Shown: piece after piece, positions 8,510 to 16,773 of the stretch | Layout of the letters: each line of letters starts with the position of its first letter | Position numbering within the stretch: the stretch's first letter is position 1 | DNA from: Micromonospora sp. C28SCA-DRY-2 | GTDB lineage: Bacteria > Actinomycetota > Actinomycetes > Mycobacteriales > Micromonosporaceae | NCBI RefSeq assembly: GCF_030519475.1 | Contig: NZ_JAUMKD010000001.1 | Location: 1,426,001 to 1,490,000, forward strand | DNA: 64,000 nt | Direction of reading: 5' to 3' | Translations under genes and position numbers: made by a program | Notes under the pieces: model-generated | What the model saw: only the letters and a program-made list of their open reading frames with translations | The model's database searches: none | What the model was told of the DNA's origin: nothing

Positions 8510-9376
8510 TCAGCCGGAAGCGACCTCGGTCACCCCGGACGCCTCGGCGACGATCCGCTCGTACGCCTCGGGGGCGGTGTGGAAGGCGCCGAGCCGCACC
8601 GTCTTGTGCGTGCCGTGGAAGTCCGACGACCCGGTCACCAGCAGGCCCAGCTCGGCGGCGAGCGCGCGGACGTGCGCCCGTTCGGCCGGCGAGTGGTCCT
8701 CGTGGTCGGCCTCCAGGCCGGCGAGGCCGGCTCCGGCCAGGTCGGCGATCAGCTCGTCCGGCACGATCCGTCCCCGCCGGGTGGCCCGGGGGTGGGCGAA
8801 GACCGGCACGCCACCGGCCGCCCGGACCAGCCGGACCGCGTGGAAGACGTCGATGTCCTCCTTGGGCAGCCGGTAGCGCTCCCCCAGCCAGTCCGGCCCG
8901 AACGCCTCCGTGGTGCTCGCCACCAGGCCGGCCCGGATCAGCGCCTGCGCGATGTGCGGCCGACCCACCGTGCCGCCGGCCGCGGCGGCGAGGATCTCCG
9001 GCCAGCTGACGTCGATGCCGTCCGCCCGCAGCAGCGCCACGATGCGCTCGCCGCGCACCTGCCGGGCGAGCCGCACCCGGGCCAGCTCCGCGACCAGCGC
9101 GGGGTGCTCCGGATCGAAGAGGTACGCCAGCAGGTGCAGCGGCACCGGCGAGTCCGGGCCGTACCAGCGGCAGGAGAGTTCGGCGCCGCGCACCAGGCGG
9201 AGCCCGGCCGGCAGCGCCCGCAGCGCCGGCTCCCAACCGGCGGTGGTGTCGTGGTCGGTGAGCGCCACGACGTCCAGCCCGGCGTCGGCGGCCGCCCGCA
9301 CCAGCTCGGCCGGGCCGAGGGTGCCGTCACTGGCGGTGGAGTGGGTGTGCAGGTCGATCCGCGGGCGGGAACTCAC
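8510..9376 (-). CDS. PHP-domain phosphoesterase (YciV/TrpH-like)
   Basis: A 288-residue PHP domain protein. Metal-binding residues are visible as DLHTHSTASDGT (residues 8-19), ALTDHDT (about 38-44), and FAHPRA and TGSSDFHG further on. E. coli RnmA/YciV and related enzymes hydrolyse 3',5'-nucleotide bisphosphates or short RNA ends; substrate here is inferred from family only. GTG 9376 has TAGCGT 6 nt upstream and no ribosome site. Length matches the family. Confidence 0.88.
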   Translation of the reverse strand: MSSRPRIDLHTHSTASDGTLGPAELVRAAADAGLDVVALTDHDTTAGWEPALRALPAGLRLVRGAELSCRWYGPDSPVPLHLLAYLFDPEHPALVAELARVRLARQVRGERIVALLRADGIDVSWPEILAAAAGGTVGRPHIAQALIRAGLVASTTEAFGPDWLGERYRLPKEDIDVFHAVRLVRAAGGVPVFAHPRATRRGRIVPDELIADLAGAGLAGLEADHEDHSPAERAHVRALAAELGLLVTGSSDFHGTHKTVRLGAFHTAPEAYERIVAEASGVTEVASG

Positions 9377-9408
9377 CGCCCGACGCTACCCGGCCGGCCC
9401 GCCGCCGG

Positions 9409-10665
9409 TCATCCGGTGACCACCACCAGGCGCTCCCCCGTGCGCAGCCCCGGCACCGGGGTGGGGGTGGCCCGCTGGCCGGCGAGCACCGGTTCCACCG
9501 CGGCCCGGACCAGGCCGCCCGCGGCGTCGGCGTAGACCACTGTCTGGTCCGTCTGCCAGGCGACCGCCCCGGCCAGCGGCGGCCCGGCCGGTCGCGCGGT
9601 CAGCGTGCCGGAGGCGAGCGCCGTCAGGTCGACCAGGAGCGCGGCGTCCCCGCCCTCGGCGCGCCCGTTCAGCACCAGCCACCGGCCGTCGGCCGAGACC
9701 GCGCCGCGGCCGTCGGCGGCCAGGCTCGGCCCGCAGGCGGTACGCACCGGGGCGAGGCCCGGGTCGAGCAGGGCGAGGCAGGGCCGGCGCGGCGTGCCGG
9801 CGGACACCTGGGCGACCAGCCGGCCGTCGGGCAGGCGGCCGTAGACGTGCCGGCTGGTGTCGCCGGCGCCCGGTGCCGGCATCTCGCCGCCCGGCCGCCA
9901 GACGAGGTGCCCGGGCCGGGCCGGGTCGAGGCGGACCAGCACCCGGTCGCCGACGAACCGTACCGGCTCCGCCGCGGCCGGCAGCGCGGCGCGGACGGTG
10001 GCGACGAGCTGGCCGCCGACGATGCCGGCGGCGACCAGGTCGGCGCCCTCCCGCCAGGCGACCTGGCGTCCGTCGTCGCTGAGCGCGATCTGCTCCGCGC
10101 CGGCCAGCAACACCTGCGCCGCGCCCCGCGGCGGCACCAGCCAGAGCGAGCGGCCGGCGGCGGTCGGTGCGCCGACCACCAGCCAGCCACCACCCTCCGG
10201 TGCCCGCTGGGCCCGCTCGGCCGGGCCGACGTCGAGCAGCGGGATCCGGCCGCCGTCCGCGCCGGCGAGGGTGCTGCCGATGATCAGATCCACCCCACCG
10301 CGGTCCGGGCCGACCGGTGCGGTCACGGCCGCCGTCGGTTCCGGCAGCGGCGAGGCGTACGGGTCGCCGAGCACCACTGTCGGCGTCCGGTGCGGCCCCT
10401 GCTCCTCGCCGAGCTGCGCCATCCCGGTGGTCAGCAGCGCGGTGGCCACCGTGGCCAGGGCCAGCCCGGCGACGGTGCGCCGGCGGCGGATCCGGTCGGC
10501 CCGGCGGATCGCCAGCCCGGCCGGGTCGGTGGCCAGCGCGTGGGGCACGGCGACCTGGCGGGACAGCGTCTCCCGCACCGCACGTTCCAGGTCGTCCTGC
10601 CGCACGTGGACTGGACGCGTCGGGCCGGCCGTCTGGTTGCCACGGCGACCCGACCGGGTGGTCAC
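9409..10665 (-). CDS. Membrane-anchored partner of SigE-family sigma factor (putative anti-sigma role)
   Basis: A 418-residue protein with about 55 cytoplasmic residues, one membrane segment at about 64-84 (VAGLALATVATALLTTG) and a large extracytoplasmic Ala/Gly/Val-rich region with WD/TolB-like repeats (for example VLLAGAEQIALSDDGRQVAW). Its GTG start overlaps the sigma factor stop (GTGA at 10662-10665), so the two are probably translationally coupled. The context suggests it regulates, or is controlled by, that sigma factor, though the N-terminus lacks an obvious zinc anti-sigma motif. Function not proven. Confidence 0.65.
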   Translation of the reverse strand: MTTRSGRRGNQTAGPTRPVHVRQDDLERAVRETLSRQVAVPHALATDPAGLAIRRADRIRRRRTVAGLALATVATALLTTGMAQLGEEQGPHRTPTVVLGDPYASPLPEPTAAVTAPVGPDRGGVDLIIGSTLAGADGGRIPLLDVGPAERAQRAPEGGGWLVVGAPTAAGRSLWLVPPRGAAQVLLAGAEQIALSDDGRQVAWREGADLVAAGIVGGQLVATVRAALPAAAEPVRFVGDRVLVRLDPARPGHLVWRPGGEMPAPGAGDTSRHVYGRLPDGRLVAQVSAGTPRRPCLALLDPGLAPVRTACGPSLAADGRGAVSADGRWLVLNGRAEGGDAALLVDLTALASGTLTARPAGPPLAGAVAWQTDQTVVYADAAGGLVRAAVEPVLAGQRATPTPVPGLRTGERLVVVTG

Positions 10666-11435
10666 CGGGCCTCCATGGCGACGGTGCCCGCCGGTAGGCC
10701 GGACCGGACCGGCACGGTCACCGGGACGGCCTCGGGGTCCGGCTCGGGTGTCGGGGCGGCCTTCGCCTCCGCCGGCGCCCCGGCGGGCACCATCGTCGGG
10801 GCGTCCGGGATGGGGGCGGTGGCCGGGGTGGCCGTCGCGGCGCCCGACCGGGGGGCCGGTGCGGCGCCCCGGCCGGCGGCGCGCCGGGCGGCGGGCGGCC
10901 GGGCCGGCGTCGGCTCGGCCTCGGCGGGCAGGTCGAGGGCCGCCTCGGCGCCCAGCCGGCGGCGCAGGGTGTTCAGCGCGCGGGAGGTCTGGCTCTTCAC
11001 GGTGCCGGGTGAGATCTCCAGCAGGGCGGCGGTCTGCGCCTCGGACATGTCCTCGTAGAAGCGCAGCACCAGCACCGCCCGCTGCCGGGCGGGCAGGGCG
11101 TTCAGGTGCCGCCAGAGCAGGTCGCGGTCGAGCTGCTGCTCGATCTCGTCGACCCCGGCCCGCTCGGGCAGCACCTCGGTGGGGCGCTCACCGTGCCAGC
11201 GCCGCCGCCACCAACTGGTCGAGGTGTTGACCATGACCCGGCGGGCGTACGGCTCGATGGCCTCGATCCCGCCGAGCCGCTTCCAGGCCAGGTACGTCTT
11301 GGTCAGCGCGGTCTGGAGCAGGTCCTCCGCGGTGGCCCAGTCACCGGTGAGCAGGTACGCCGTACGCAGCAGGGCGCCGGAACGGGCCGCGACGAAGTCG
11401 CGGAACTCCTCCTCCAGCGGGTCCCTGCTCGCCAC
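10662..11435 (-). CDS. SigE-family ECF RNA polymerase sigma factor
   Basis: A 257-residue sigma factor of the actinobacterial SigE family. Region 2 covers about residues 8-75 (EEEFRDFVAARSGALLRTAY start, then LLTGDWATAEDLLQTAL) and region 4 about 95-155 (LPARQRAVLVLRFYEDMSE and the helix-turn-helix EISPGTVKSQTSRAL). A further 95-residue Pro/Ala tail beyond region 4 is longer than usual for this family. GTG at 11435 has GGAGG 5 nt upstream, better than the upstream ATG at 11516. It is coupled to the downstream membrane protein. Confidence 0.9.
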   Translation of the reverse strand: MASRDPLEEEFRDFVAARSGALLRTAYLLTGDWATAEDLLQTALTKTYLAWKRLGGIEAIEPYARRVMVNTSTSWWRRRWHGERPTEVLPERAGVDEIEQQLDRDLLWRHLNALPARQRAVLVLRFYEDMSEAQTAALLEISPGTVKSQTSRALNTLRRRLGAEAALDLPAEAEPTPARPPAARRAAGRGAAPAPRSGAATATPATAPIPDAPTMVPAGAPAEAKAAPTPEPDPEAVPVTVPVRSGLPAGTVAMEAR

Positions 11436-11537
11436 GTCCACCTCCGCGCCCTGTCCTGCCTGGCAGGCTGCCATGCCCGGACGGGTCGGGTCGACGCCCA
11501 AAGGTGTGCAGTTCATCCGATGTTCGGACGAAAACGT

Positions 11538-12407
11538 TCACGCCCCGTCGTCGGCCTTGGCCTCGTCGGCCTCCTTGCCCAGCCGCGCCTCGACCGCCTG
11601 CGGCTCGTACATCTCTTCGACCACACGCAGGTAGAGCTCGTTCGGGTTGGGCAGGTTCTTGATCTCGCGGAGCGCCTGCTCCTGGCCGGCGGACTCCAGC
11701 ACGAACGTGCCGTAGTTGAGCGCCCGGCCGGCCGGGGTCTGCTCGTACTTCATGTCGGTGACCCGGACCAGCGGCATCATCGCCACCTGGCGGGTGATGA
11801 TGCCGTTGACCACCATGACCCGCTTGTTGGTGAGGATGAAGCGGTCGTACCACCAGTCGGCGACCTTCCAGGCCACCCAGCCCATCACGGCGAACCAGAG
11901 CAGCACGGCGATGGTGGTGAGCGCGCCGACGTCCTGACCGGCGAGGAAGCCGGAGAGGTAGCCGAGCACGAAGGTGGCGGCGATGCCGACCAGCAGCGGG
12001 GTGGAGAGGTGGATCCAGTGCCGCTTCCACTCGCCCCGGTAGCGCTCGGTGGGGAAGAGGTAGCGGGCGACCAGCGAGCTTGGCTCGTCCTCCAGCGGCA
12101 GCACCCGGCGGGGCGTCATGCCGGCGGCGTCGGCGCGCAGCCCGGCCAGTTCCTCCTCGGAGATCGAGGGGTAACCGGCCTCGGGGTCACGGACCCAGGC
12201 CCGGCCCGAGCGACCCTCGCTGGCGTAGCCCGCCCCGGCGCCGTAGCCGGCGTCGTCGGAGAGGGAGGGGCCGTCGGAGAGGCCCGGACCGGAGCCGTAG
12301 CCCGGCCCGTCGTCGGGCCGGTACGGCGGGATCGGCTCCGTGTCGCGCTCCCGGCGCTCCCGGTCGGGGTCGTCGGGGTCGAAGGGTGGACCGGAGGGGC
12401 TGCCCAT
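11538..12407 (-). CDS. Bacterial PH (bPH2) domain membrane protein
   Basis: A 289-residue protein with an acidic, Gly/Pro/Tyr-rich N-terminal arm of about 95 residues. Two adjacent membrane helices follow at about 135-155 and 165-185, then a bPH2 domain (RFILTNKRVMVVNGIITRQVAMMPLVRVTD, quoted in pieces: FILTNKRVMV, MMPLVRVTDM). This layout is common in actinobacterial PH-like membrane proteins of unknown role. ATG 12407 is followed closely upstream by a 52-residue gene in the same direction (5-nt gap), so both probably form one transcript. Confidence 0.82.
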   Translation of the reverse strand: MGSPSGPPFDPDDPDRERRERDTEPIPPYRPDDGPGYGSGPGLSDGPSLSDDAGYGAGAGYASEGRSGRAWVRDPEAGYPSISEEELAGLRADAAGMTPRRVLPLEDEPSSLVARYLFPTERYRGEWKRHWIHLSTPLLVGIAATFVLGYLSGFLAGQDVGALTTIAVLLWFAVMGWVAWKVADWWYDRFILTNKRVMVVNGIITRQVAMMPLVRVTDMKYEQTPAGRALNYGTFVLESAGQEQALREIKNLPNPNELYLRVVEEMYEPQAVEARLGKEADEAKADDGA

Positions 12408-12413
12408 CGGCGG

Positions 12414-12572
12414 TCAGGCGACGAGGCTGGTGAAGAAGTCGCCGAAGCCCTGGGCGATGTCCATGATGCCGCCACCCAGCGACTTGAACACGTCCGCCGC
12501 GGAGTTCGGCCGGTAGGCGACGAAGAAGATCAAGAATGCGATTCCGGCCCAGGTGAGGACCTTCTTGACCAT
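12414..12572 (-). CDS. Small membrane protein (52 aa)
   Basis: A 52-residue ORF: MVKKVLTWAGIAFLIFFVAY gives one membrane helix, followed by an amphipathic stretch ending GDFFTSLVA. ATG 12572 has GAGAGGAT about 9 nt upstream. The stop is 6 nt from the PH-domain gene start, so it is probably co-transcribed with it. I recall similar small proteins in Micromonosporaceae but cannot assign a function. Confidence 0.72.
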   Translation of the reverse strand: MVKKVLTWAGIAFLIFFVAYRPNSAADVFKSLGGGIMDIAQGFGDFFTSLVA

Positions 12573-12688
12573 GGCGGGCCATCCTCTCGCGCGGCGCCGG
12601 GTCCCATTACCGCAGCGGCACCCAGAGTATCAGTGTGGTGTCGTACAGTGAATATCTGCGTCCGTTCTCCGTCATTCCGGGAGCCATG

Positions 12689-13387
12689 TCAAGCCCTCCC
12701 GTGCAGGTACGGAGACGGTGCGCCGTACACGAGTTCGGGGGGTGTCCACTCGGTCAGGTCGTGCAGCACGACGTCCTCCGCGAGCAGGTGCCCCGCACTC
12801 GCCGGCCAGGCTATCGCATGCAGCCACATTCCCCGAGCCTCGCCCGCGTACGCGCTTCGATCCGCCGGTGAATTCACCAACCACAGTGGAGTCGGGTGAC
12901 CGCCCACCTTGATCCGAGCCTGCCCGACGTGCTCGGGGTGTCCCGGCCCGGGGTCGGTCAACGCGTCCGCCAGTTGTGGACCCGGATCCGGGCCGGGCAT
13001 GCCGGCGAGCCGGGTGCCCAGGCCGACGCCCGGCTCCTCGGCCACGAAGACCAGGTCGGCCGGGCCGCCGGCGAGCGGCGACGGGCCCGCGCAGGCGACC
13101 GCGGTGGCCCGGACGCCGGTGCGGTCGTCCCCGGCGTACGCCACGCCGGTCATCGTCCAGCCGGTCGGCAACGGCCACGGGCACCACAGCGGTGCGGCCG
13201 GCCGCTTCGGCGGCTCGGCGGCGGCGGTGATCCGGTCGACCACACTGGCCACGATCTCCGCTCCGATGTGCTCGGGCACGTGCAGCGGCGGGACCGGCCC
13301 GCAGTCCAGGCAACGCGATTCGCTGTGCATCAGGTCCGGCGCCCGGACCGGACCACCGCACCTGGGACAACTCACCGCGACACTCAC
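12689..13387 (-). CDS. DUF6758-family protein
   Basis: A 232-residue protein with an N-terminal zinc-ribbon-like start (SCPRCGGPVRAPDL, then CLDCG), the central segment PLPTGWTMTGVAYAGDDRTG, ACAGPSPLAGGPADLVFVAEE in outline, and the late WLHAIAWPASAGHLL. These match actinobacterial DUF6758 proteins, whose role is unknown. GTG 13387 places six residues before the first Cys as in relatives; an upstream GTG at 13408 is possible. Monocistronic. Confidence 0.8.
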   Translation of the reverse strand: MSVAVSCPRCGGPVRAPDLMHSESRCLDCGPVPPLHVPEHIGAEIVASVVDRITAAAEPPKRPAAPLWCPWPLPTGWTMTGVAYAGDDRTGVRATAVACAGPSPLAGGPADLVFVAEEPGVGLGTRLAGMPGPDPGPQLADALTDPGPGHPEHVGQARIKVGGHPTPLWLVNSPADRSAYAGEARGMWLHAIAWPASAGHLLAEDVVLHDLTEWTPPELVYGAPSPYLHGRA

Positions 13388-13472
13388 CTTTCCACCGTCA
13401 CCCCGCACCGCCGGTCCGTCAAGCGGAGCGCCGGTTTCGGTGCCCGGCGACCGCCGGGTGCGGTAGTGCCGC

Positions 13473-14096
13473 TCAGTCCGGCGGCGGGCCGGCGTGGGCG
13501 CGGATCCAGGCGTGCATGGCGATGCCGCTGGCCACCCCGGCGTTGATCGACCGGGTGGAGCCGTACTGGGCGATCGAGAAGAGCTGGGCGCAGGCGGCCC
13601 GGGCCGGGTCGGACAGGCCCGGCCCCTCCTGCCCGAAGAGCAGGACGCAGCGTCGCGGCAGGGTGGTGGTCTCCAGCGGCCGGGAGCCGGGCAGGTTGTC
13701 GATGCCGACCACCGGCAGGTCCCGCTCCGCCGCCCAGGCGACGAACTCCTCGATCGTCGGGTGGTGCCGGACGTGCTGGTAGCGGTCGGTCACCATGGCG
13801 CCGCGGCGGTTCCACCGGCGCCGGCCGACGATGTGCACCTCGGCGGCGAGGAAGGCGTTGGCGTTGCGGACCACCGTGCCGATGTTGAAGTCGTGCTGCC
13901 AGTTCTCGATGGCCACGTGGAAGTCGTGCCGGCGCCGGTCCAGGTCCGCCACCACCGCCTCGCGCCGCCAGTACCGGTAGCGGTCCACCACGTTGCGCCG
14001 GTCGCCCTCGGCGAGCAGCACGGGGTCGTAGCGCGGGTCGTCCGGCGGGTCTCCGGGCCACGGTCCCACGCCGACGTCGGGCTGCTCATCGGTCAC
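13473..14096 (-). CDS. SpoU/TrmH-family RNA 2'-O-methyltransferase
   Basis: A 207-residue SPOUT methyltransferase without an added RNA-binding domain. Motif 1 is NIGTVVRNANAF (about residues 66-77), motif 2 LLFGQEGPGLS (about 145-155) and motif 3 SINAGVASGIAMH (about 178-190), which builds the trefoil knot binding SAM. It methylates ribose 2'-OH in tRNA or rRNA; the exact position cannot be told. GTG at 14096 chosen to start at the family's usual length. Confidence 0.9.
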   Translation of the reverse strand: MTDEQPDVGVGPWPGDPPDDPRYDPVLLAEGDRRNVVDRYRYWRREAVVADLDRRRHDFHVAIENWQHDFNIGTVVRNANAFLAAEVHIVGRRRWNRRGAMVTDRYQHVRHHPTIEEFVAWAAERDLPVVGIDNLPGSRPLETTTLPRRCVLLFGQEGPGLSDPARAACAQLFSIAQYGSTRSINAGVASGIAMHAWIRAHAGPPPD

Positions 14097-14158
14097 GGTC
14101 TGGAGAGGGTACGGCCCGGGCGCCGGAGCACCGGCGTGGCCCCGGGAACCGGTGCGGC

Positions 14159-14671
14159 TCAGCGCAGCCCCAGCGCGCCGCCCAGGCGGTCGAGGAAGCG
14201 GCGGTCGGCGGGCGACTCCCCGGCGGCGGGCCCCGGTGGGCCGGCCGGCGCCGCCCGGCAGACCCGGGCGGCCACCGACTGCACCCACTGCCGGTACGCC
14301 GCCGAGTCGGCCGGATCGGCCCGCCGGCGCAGCACCCGCGCCGCGGCGCGGCAGGCGGCGAGCAGGTCCACCAGGTCGGTGAGCCGGTCGGTCGGCTCGA
14401 CCGCGCCGTCGTGCCGGGCGTAGATCGCGGCCACCACGGCGCGGACCAGGTCGCTGTCGAAGGCCCGGCCGGCGGCGACCGCGTCCAGGCCGGCCAGCCC
14501 GGCGGCGACGCCCCGGCGGGGCCGCCCGGGGCCGGGCGCGGCGGCGGCCACGACGACCCGGCCGGGCAGGTCGGTCAGCAGATCCCACTCGGCGGCGGAG
14601 TAGACGGCGGTGGTCAGCGGTGCGGTACGGCGACCGGCAGAGGGCGGCTCTCCGGCGAGGGAGTGGCTCAT
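14159..14671 (-). CDS. Hypothetical protein (170 aa)
   Basis: A 170-residue Ala/Arg-rich soluble protein that I do not recognise. It shows alternating helical segments (LVRAVVAAIYARHDGAVE, LVDLLAACRAAARVL) and no membrane helix or cysteine motif. ATG 14671 has GGAGG 5 nt upstream, better than ATG 14692. It is followed at 62 nt by the RNA methyltransferase in the same direction. Codon bias supports coding. Confidence 0.6.
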   Translation of the reverse strand: MSHSLAGEPPSAGRRTAPLTTAVYSAAEWDLLTDLPGRVVVAAAAPGPGRPRRGVAAGLAGLDAVAAGRAFDSDLVRAVVAAIYARHDGAVEPTDRLTDLVDLLAACRAAARVLRRRADPADSAAYRQWVQSVAARVCRAAPAGPPGPAAGESPADRRFLDRLGGALGLR

Positions 14672-14711
14672 GGGGACCTCCGGCGCCAGCATATGCCCCG
14701 GATCGGGAAAA

Positions 14712-14748
14712 GGGCCCCTTCCACCCGGAACCGGGGTGGAAGGGGCCC
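14712..14748 (-). terminator. Rho-independent-type terminator
   Basis: A perfect 15-bp stem (14712-14726 with 14734-14748, GGGCCCCTTCCACCC on the plus strand) and a 7-nt loop, followed on the minus strand by TTTTCCC. It lies downstream of the MaoC-like gene. Confidence 0.85.
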
Positions 14749-14792
14749 GTCGCGTCGCGGGCGCGGGGGTCGGGTGCGGTCCGGCGGACCGG

Positions 14793-15308
14793 TCAGCGCG
14801 GCTCGGGGAAGCTGGGCCGCTCCGGGTCGACGCCCTCGGGGACGGCGCTGGCCGCGTACTCGCGTTTGGGGACCATCACCCGGCGGCGGAAGACGCAGAC
14901 CAGCGTGCCGTCCTGGTTGTAGCCCCGGGTCTCCACCGCCACCACGCCCCGGTCGGGCTTCGAGGAGGACTCCCGCTTGTCCAGCACGGTGGTCTCGCCG
15001 TAGATGGTGTCGCCGTGGAAGGTCGGCGCGACGTGCCGCAGCGACTCGACCTCGAGGTTGGCGATCGCCTTGCCGCTGACGTCCGGCACGGACATGCCCA
15101 GGAGCAGGGAGTAGATGTAGTTGCCCACCACCACGTTGCGCTTGAACTGGCTCGCCGTCTCGGCGTAGTGCGCGTCCATGTGCAGCGGGTGGTGGTTCAT
15201 GGTGAGCAGGCAGAAGAGGTGGTCGTCGTACTCGGTGACCGTCTTGCCCGGCCAGTGCCGGTAGACCGCGCCGACCTCGAACTCCTCGTAGTAGCGGCCG
15301 AACTGCAT
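14793..15308 (-). CDS. MaoC-family enoyl-CoA hydratase (mesaconyl-CoA hydratase-like)
   Basis: A 171-residue hotdog-fold hydratase: EEFEVGAVYRHWPGKTVTEYD start, then DDHLFCLLTMNHHPLHMD, where the Asp/His pair of the hydratase-2 motif would lie, and FHGDTIYGETTVLD. The sequence strongly recalls the MaoC protein that in Streptomyces sits beside crotonyl-CoA carboxylase/reductase genes (ethylmalonyl-CoA pathway); the acyl-CoA dehydrogenase at 21324 and CitE-like lyase at 24828 would be its partners. ATG 15308 has AAGGGGACAAGG directly upstream. Exact substrate is inference. Confidence 0.85.
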   Translation of the reverse strand: MQFGRYYEEFEVGAVYRHWPGKTVTEYDDHLFCLLTMNHHPLHMDAHYAETASQFKRNVVVGNYIYSLLLGMSVPDVSGKAIANLEVESLRHVAPTFHGDTIYGETTVLDKRESSSKPDRGVVAVETRGYNQDGTLVCVFRRRVMVPKREYAASAVPEGVDPERPSFPEPR

Positions 15309-15679
15309 CCTTGTCCCCTTCGACGGGCGGCGATGGAGTTCGGCACAGCATGCCTTATCGAGGGTTAAGGAGAAGAGCGGGGCGTGGGCCGTGGGGAAAT
15401 GTCACACCGGCCGACCCGGGGGGAGACGCAATGAGCGGCGGGGCCCTCCCCGGCACCCGCCGCCCACGCTCTGATGCGGAAGATTCTGCCGGACGCGGAC
15501 CGGCAGCGGACAGAGACGGAGGTCACATTTATCTTTTTGTAACACTACTCTCCGTCATGATTGGCCGAGCCGTAAGCGATCTCCGGGGGCGGAATCCCCG
15601 CTTGTCAGGCGCGAAGTTACCGAGCGGTGCCGGAAGCGGCGGTCGATCTCCTTGGAAACGCTCCCATCACATCGGGTCA

Positions 15680-15702
15680 CGCAAATGCGTACTGCATTTG
15701 CG
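15680..15702. promoter_or_regulatory. Perfect inverted repeat, candidate operator
   Basis: CGCAAATGC-GTACT-GCATTTGCG: 9-bp arms separated by 5 nt. The A+T-rich arms stand out in this genome. It lies about 100 nt upstream of the thioredoxin promoter. Confidence 0.55.
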
Positions 15703-15781
15703 GACCGCACGGGCCGATCCGACAGACGGCCGTCGATGATGAGGATCACCTCGGCGAGCATGTTTCCGCACCCCCGGGACG

Positions 15782-15807
15782 GGAATCCGACGGGGTACGT
15801 CCTCGTT
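15782..15807 (+). promoter_or_regulatory. SigR-type (thiol-oxidative stress) promoter
   Basis: GGAAT (15782-15786), exactly 18 nt, then GTT (15805-15807): the -35/-10 pattern of Streptomyces SigR and mycobacterial SigH promoters. The start codon of the thioredoxin gene follows 41 nt later, allowing a short leader with a GGAGAG ribosome site. Confidence 0.75.
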
Positions 15808-15848
15808 CCACCAGACGTAGCTATTCCGCGGTGATCGGAGAGACTCCC

Positions 15849-16211
15849 ATGGCAACCGTAGAGCTGACCACGGCAAACTTCGACGAGGTGACCAGCGGCG
15901 ACGGCATCGTCCTGGTCGACTTCTGGGCCGACTGGTGCGGTCCCTGCAAGCGGTTCGCCCCGGTCTACGAGCGCTCGTCGGAGAAGCACCCGGACATCGT
16001 CTTCGGCAAGGTGGACACCGAGGCGCAGCAGGAACTGGGCGCCAAGTTCGACATCCGGTCCATCCCCACGATCATGGCCATCCGTGACGGTGTGATCGTC
16101 TTCGCCCAGCCGGGCGCGCTGCCCGAGTCGGCGCTGGAGAACCTGATCGAACAGGTCGAGGCCCTCGACATGGACGACGTCCGCAAGCAGCTTGCCGAGC
16201 ACAAGCACTGA
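15849..16211 (+). CDS. Thioredoxin
   Basis: A 120-residue thioredoxin with the active site DFWADWCGPCKRF (Cys pair near residues 32 and 35), the cis-proline segment IRSIPTIMAI and the usual five-strand fold length plus a short C-terminal extension. It reduces protein disulfides in the cytoplasm using thioredoxin reductase (not in this window). ATG 15849 follows GGAGAG. The SigR-type promoter upstream fits known control of thioredoxins by SigR in actinobacteria. A strong terminator follows, so it is monocistronic. Confidence 0.95.
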   Translation: MATVELTTANFDEVTSGDGIVLVDFWADWCGPCKRFAPVYERSSEKHPDIVFGKVDTEAQQELGAKFDIRSIPTIMAIRDGVIVFAQPGALPESALENLIEQVEALDMDDVRKQLAEHKH

Positions 16212-16221
16212 CCGACCACAC

Positions 16222-16254
16222 GACGGCCGGGTCCCACCACGGGGCCCGGCCGTC
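16222..16254 (+). terminator. Terminator hairpin after thioredoxin
   Basis: A 14-bp stem with one G-T pair (16222-16235 with 16241-16254) and loop ACCAC, 10 nt after the thioredoxin stop. No T-run, as is usual in actinobacteria. Confidence 0.75.
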
Positions 16255-16332
16255 GGCGTGTCCGGCGGCGGACACGGCAGACCGCTCGCACGCCCCCGCG
16301 CGCCGCGGCGCGTCGCGTATCGTCACGACCCG

Positions 16333-16773
16333 ATGGAGACTCTGACCGCCCGCGGCCGCGCGGCCCGAATCGCCGCCACCGCGCTCGGGCTGGCGCTACT
16401 GCTGGCCGGCACCGTCTGGGGCACCGACGACCACTTCCCGTTCGGGCCGTTCCGGATGTACTCGACGTCCAACCCACCCAGCTCCCCCGCCCCGGACACC
16501 CGGGTCGAGGGGATCGACGCCACCGGGGCCGTGGTCGGCCTGGGTGAGCGGGCCACCGGCATCCGCCGGGCCGAGATCGAGGGCCAGCAGGACCGCTACG
16601 CCGCCGACCCCGCGCTGCTCGCCGAGGTGGCCGACGCGTACGCCGAACGCAACCCGGACGCGGCACGGCTGGTCGAGGTCCGCATCGTGATCCGCTGGCA
16701 CGGCATCCGGGACGGCCGGCCGACCGGCCGGTGGACCGACGAGACAGTGGTGAGCTGGCAGGCCCCCCGATGA
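16333..16773 (+). CDS. Membrane-anchored exported protein coupled to HTTM gene
   Basis: A 146-residue protein with one N-terminal membrane segment (about residues 12-28) and an extracytoplasmic part beginning with the conserved-looking DDHFPFGPFRMYS. I have seen this FPFxPFRMxS motif in proteins next to HTTM genes but no function is known. ATG 16333 has TATCGT 9 nt upstream. Its stop overlaps the HTTM start (ATGA, 16770-16773), so the two are translationally coupled and probably work together. Confidence 0.72.
   Translation: METLTARGRAARIAATALGLALLLAGTVWGTDDHFPFGPFRMYSTSNPPSSPAPDTRVEGIDATGAVVGLGERATGIRRAEIEGQQDRYAADPALLAEVADAYAERNPDAARLVEVRIVIRWHGIRDGRPTGRWTDETVVSWQAPR

Larger units (their letters stand above)
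15309..15848. other. 540-nt noncoding region between maoC and thioredoxin
   Basis: No convincing gene. It is clearly richer in A+T than its surroundings around 15530-15570. It holds an imperfect repeat CCTTA(15353-15357)/TAAGG(15366-15370) behind the MaoC gene start, a perfect 9-bp inverted repeat at 15680-15702, and a SigR-type promoter at 15782-15807. Short ORFs here lack actinobacterial codon bias. Confidence 0.6.

Noticed and set aside
15592..15619. Second SigR-type promoter in the same gap
   Set aside because: GGAAT and GTT are separated by 20 nt rather than 18-19.
15431..15739. ORF in the maoC-thioredoxin gap
   Set aside because: ATG with a weak upstream purine run, but poor third-position GC and no known motif; the region looks regulatory.
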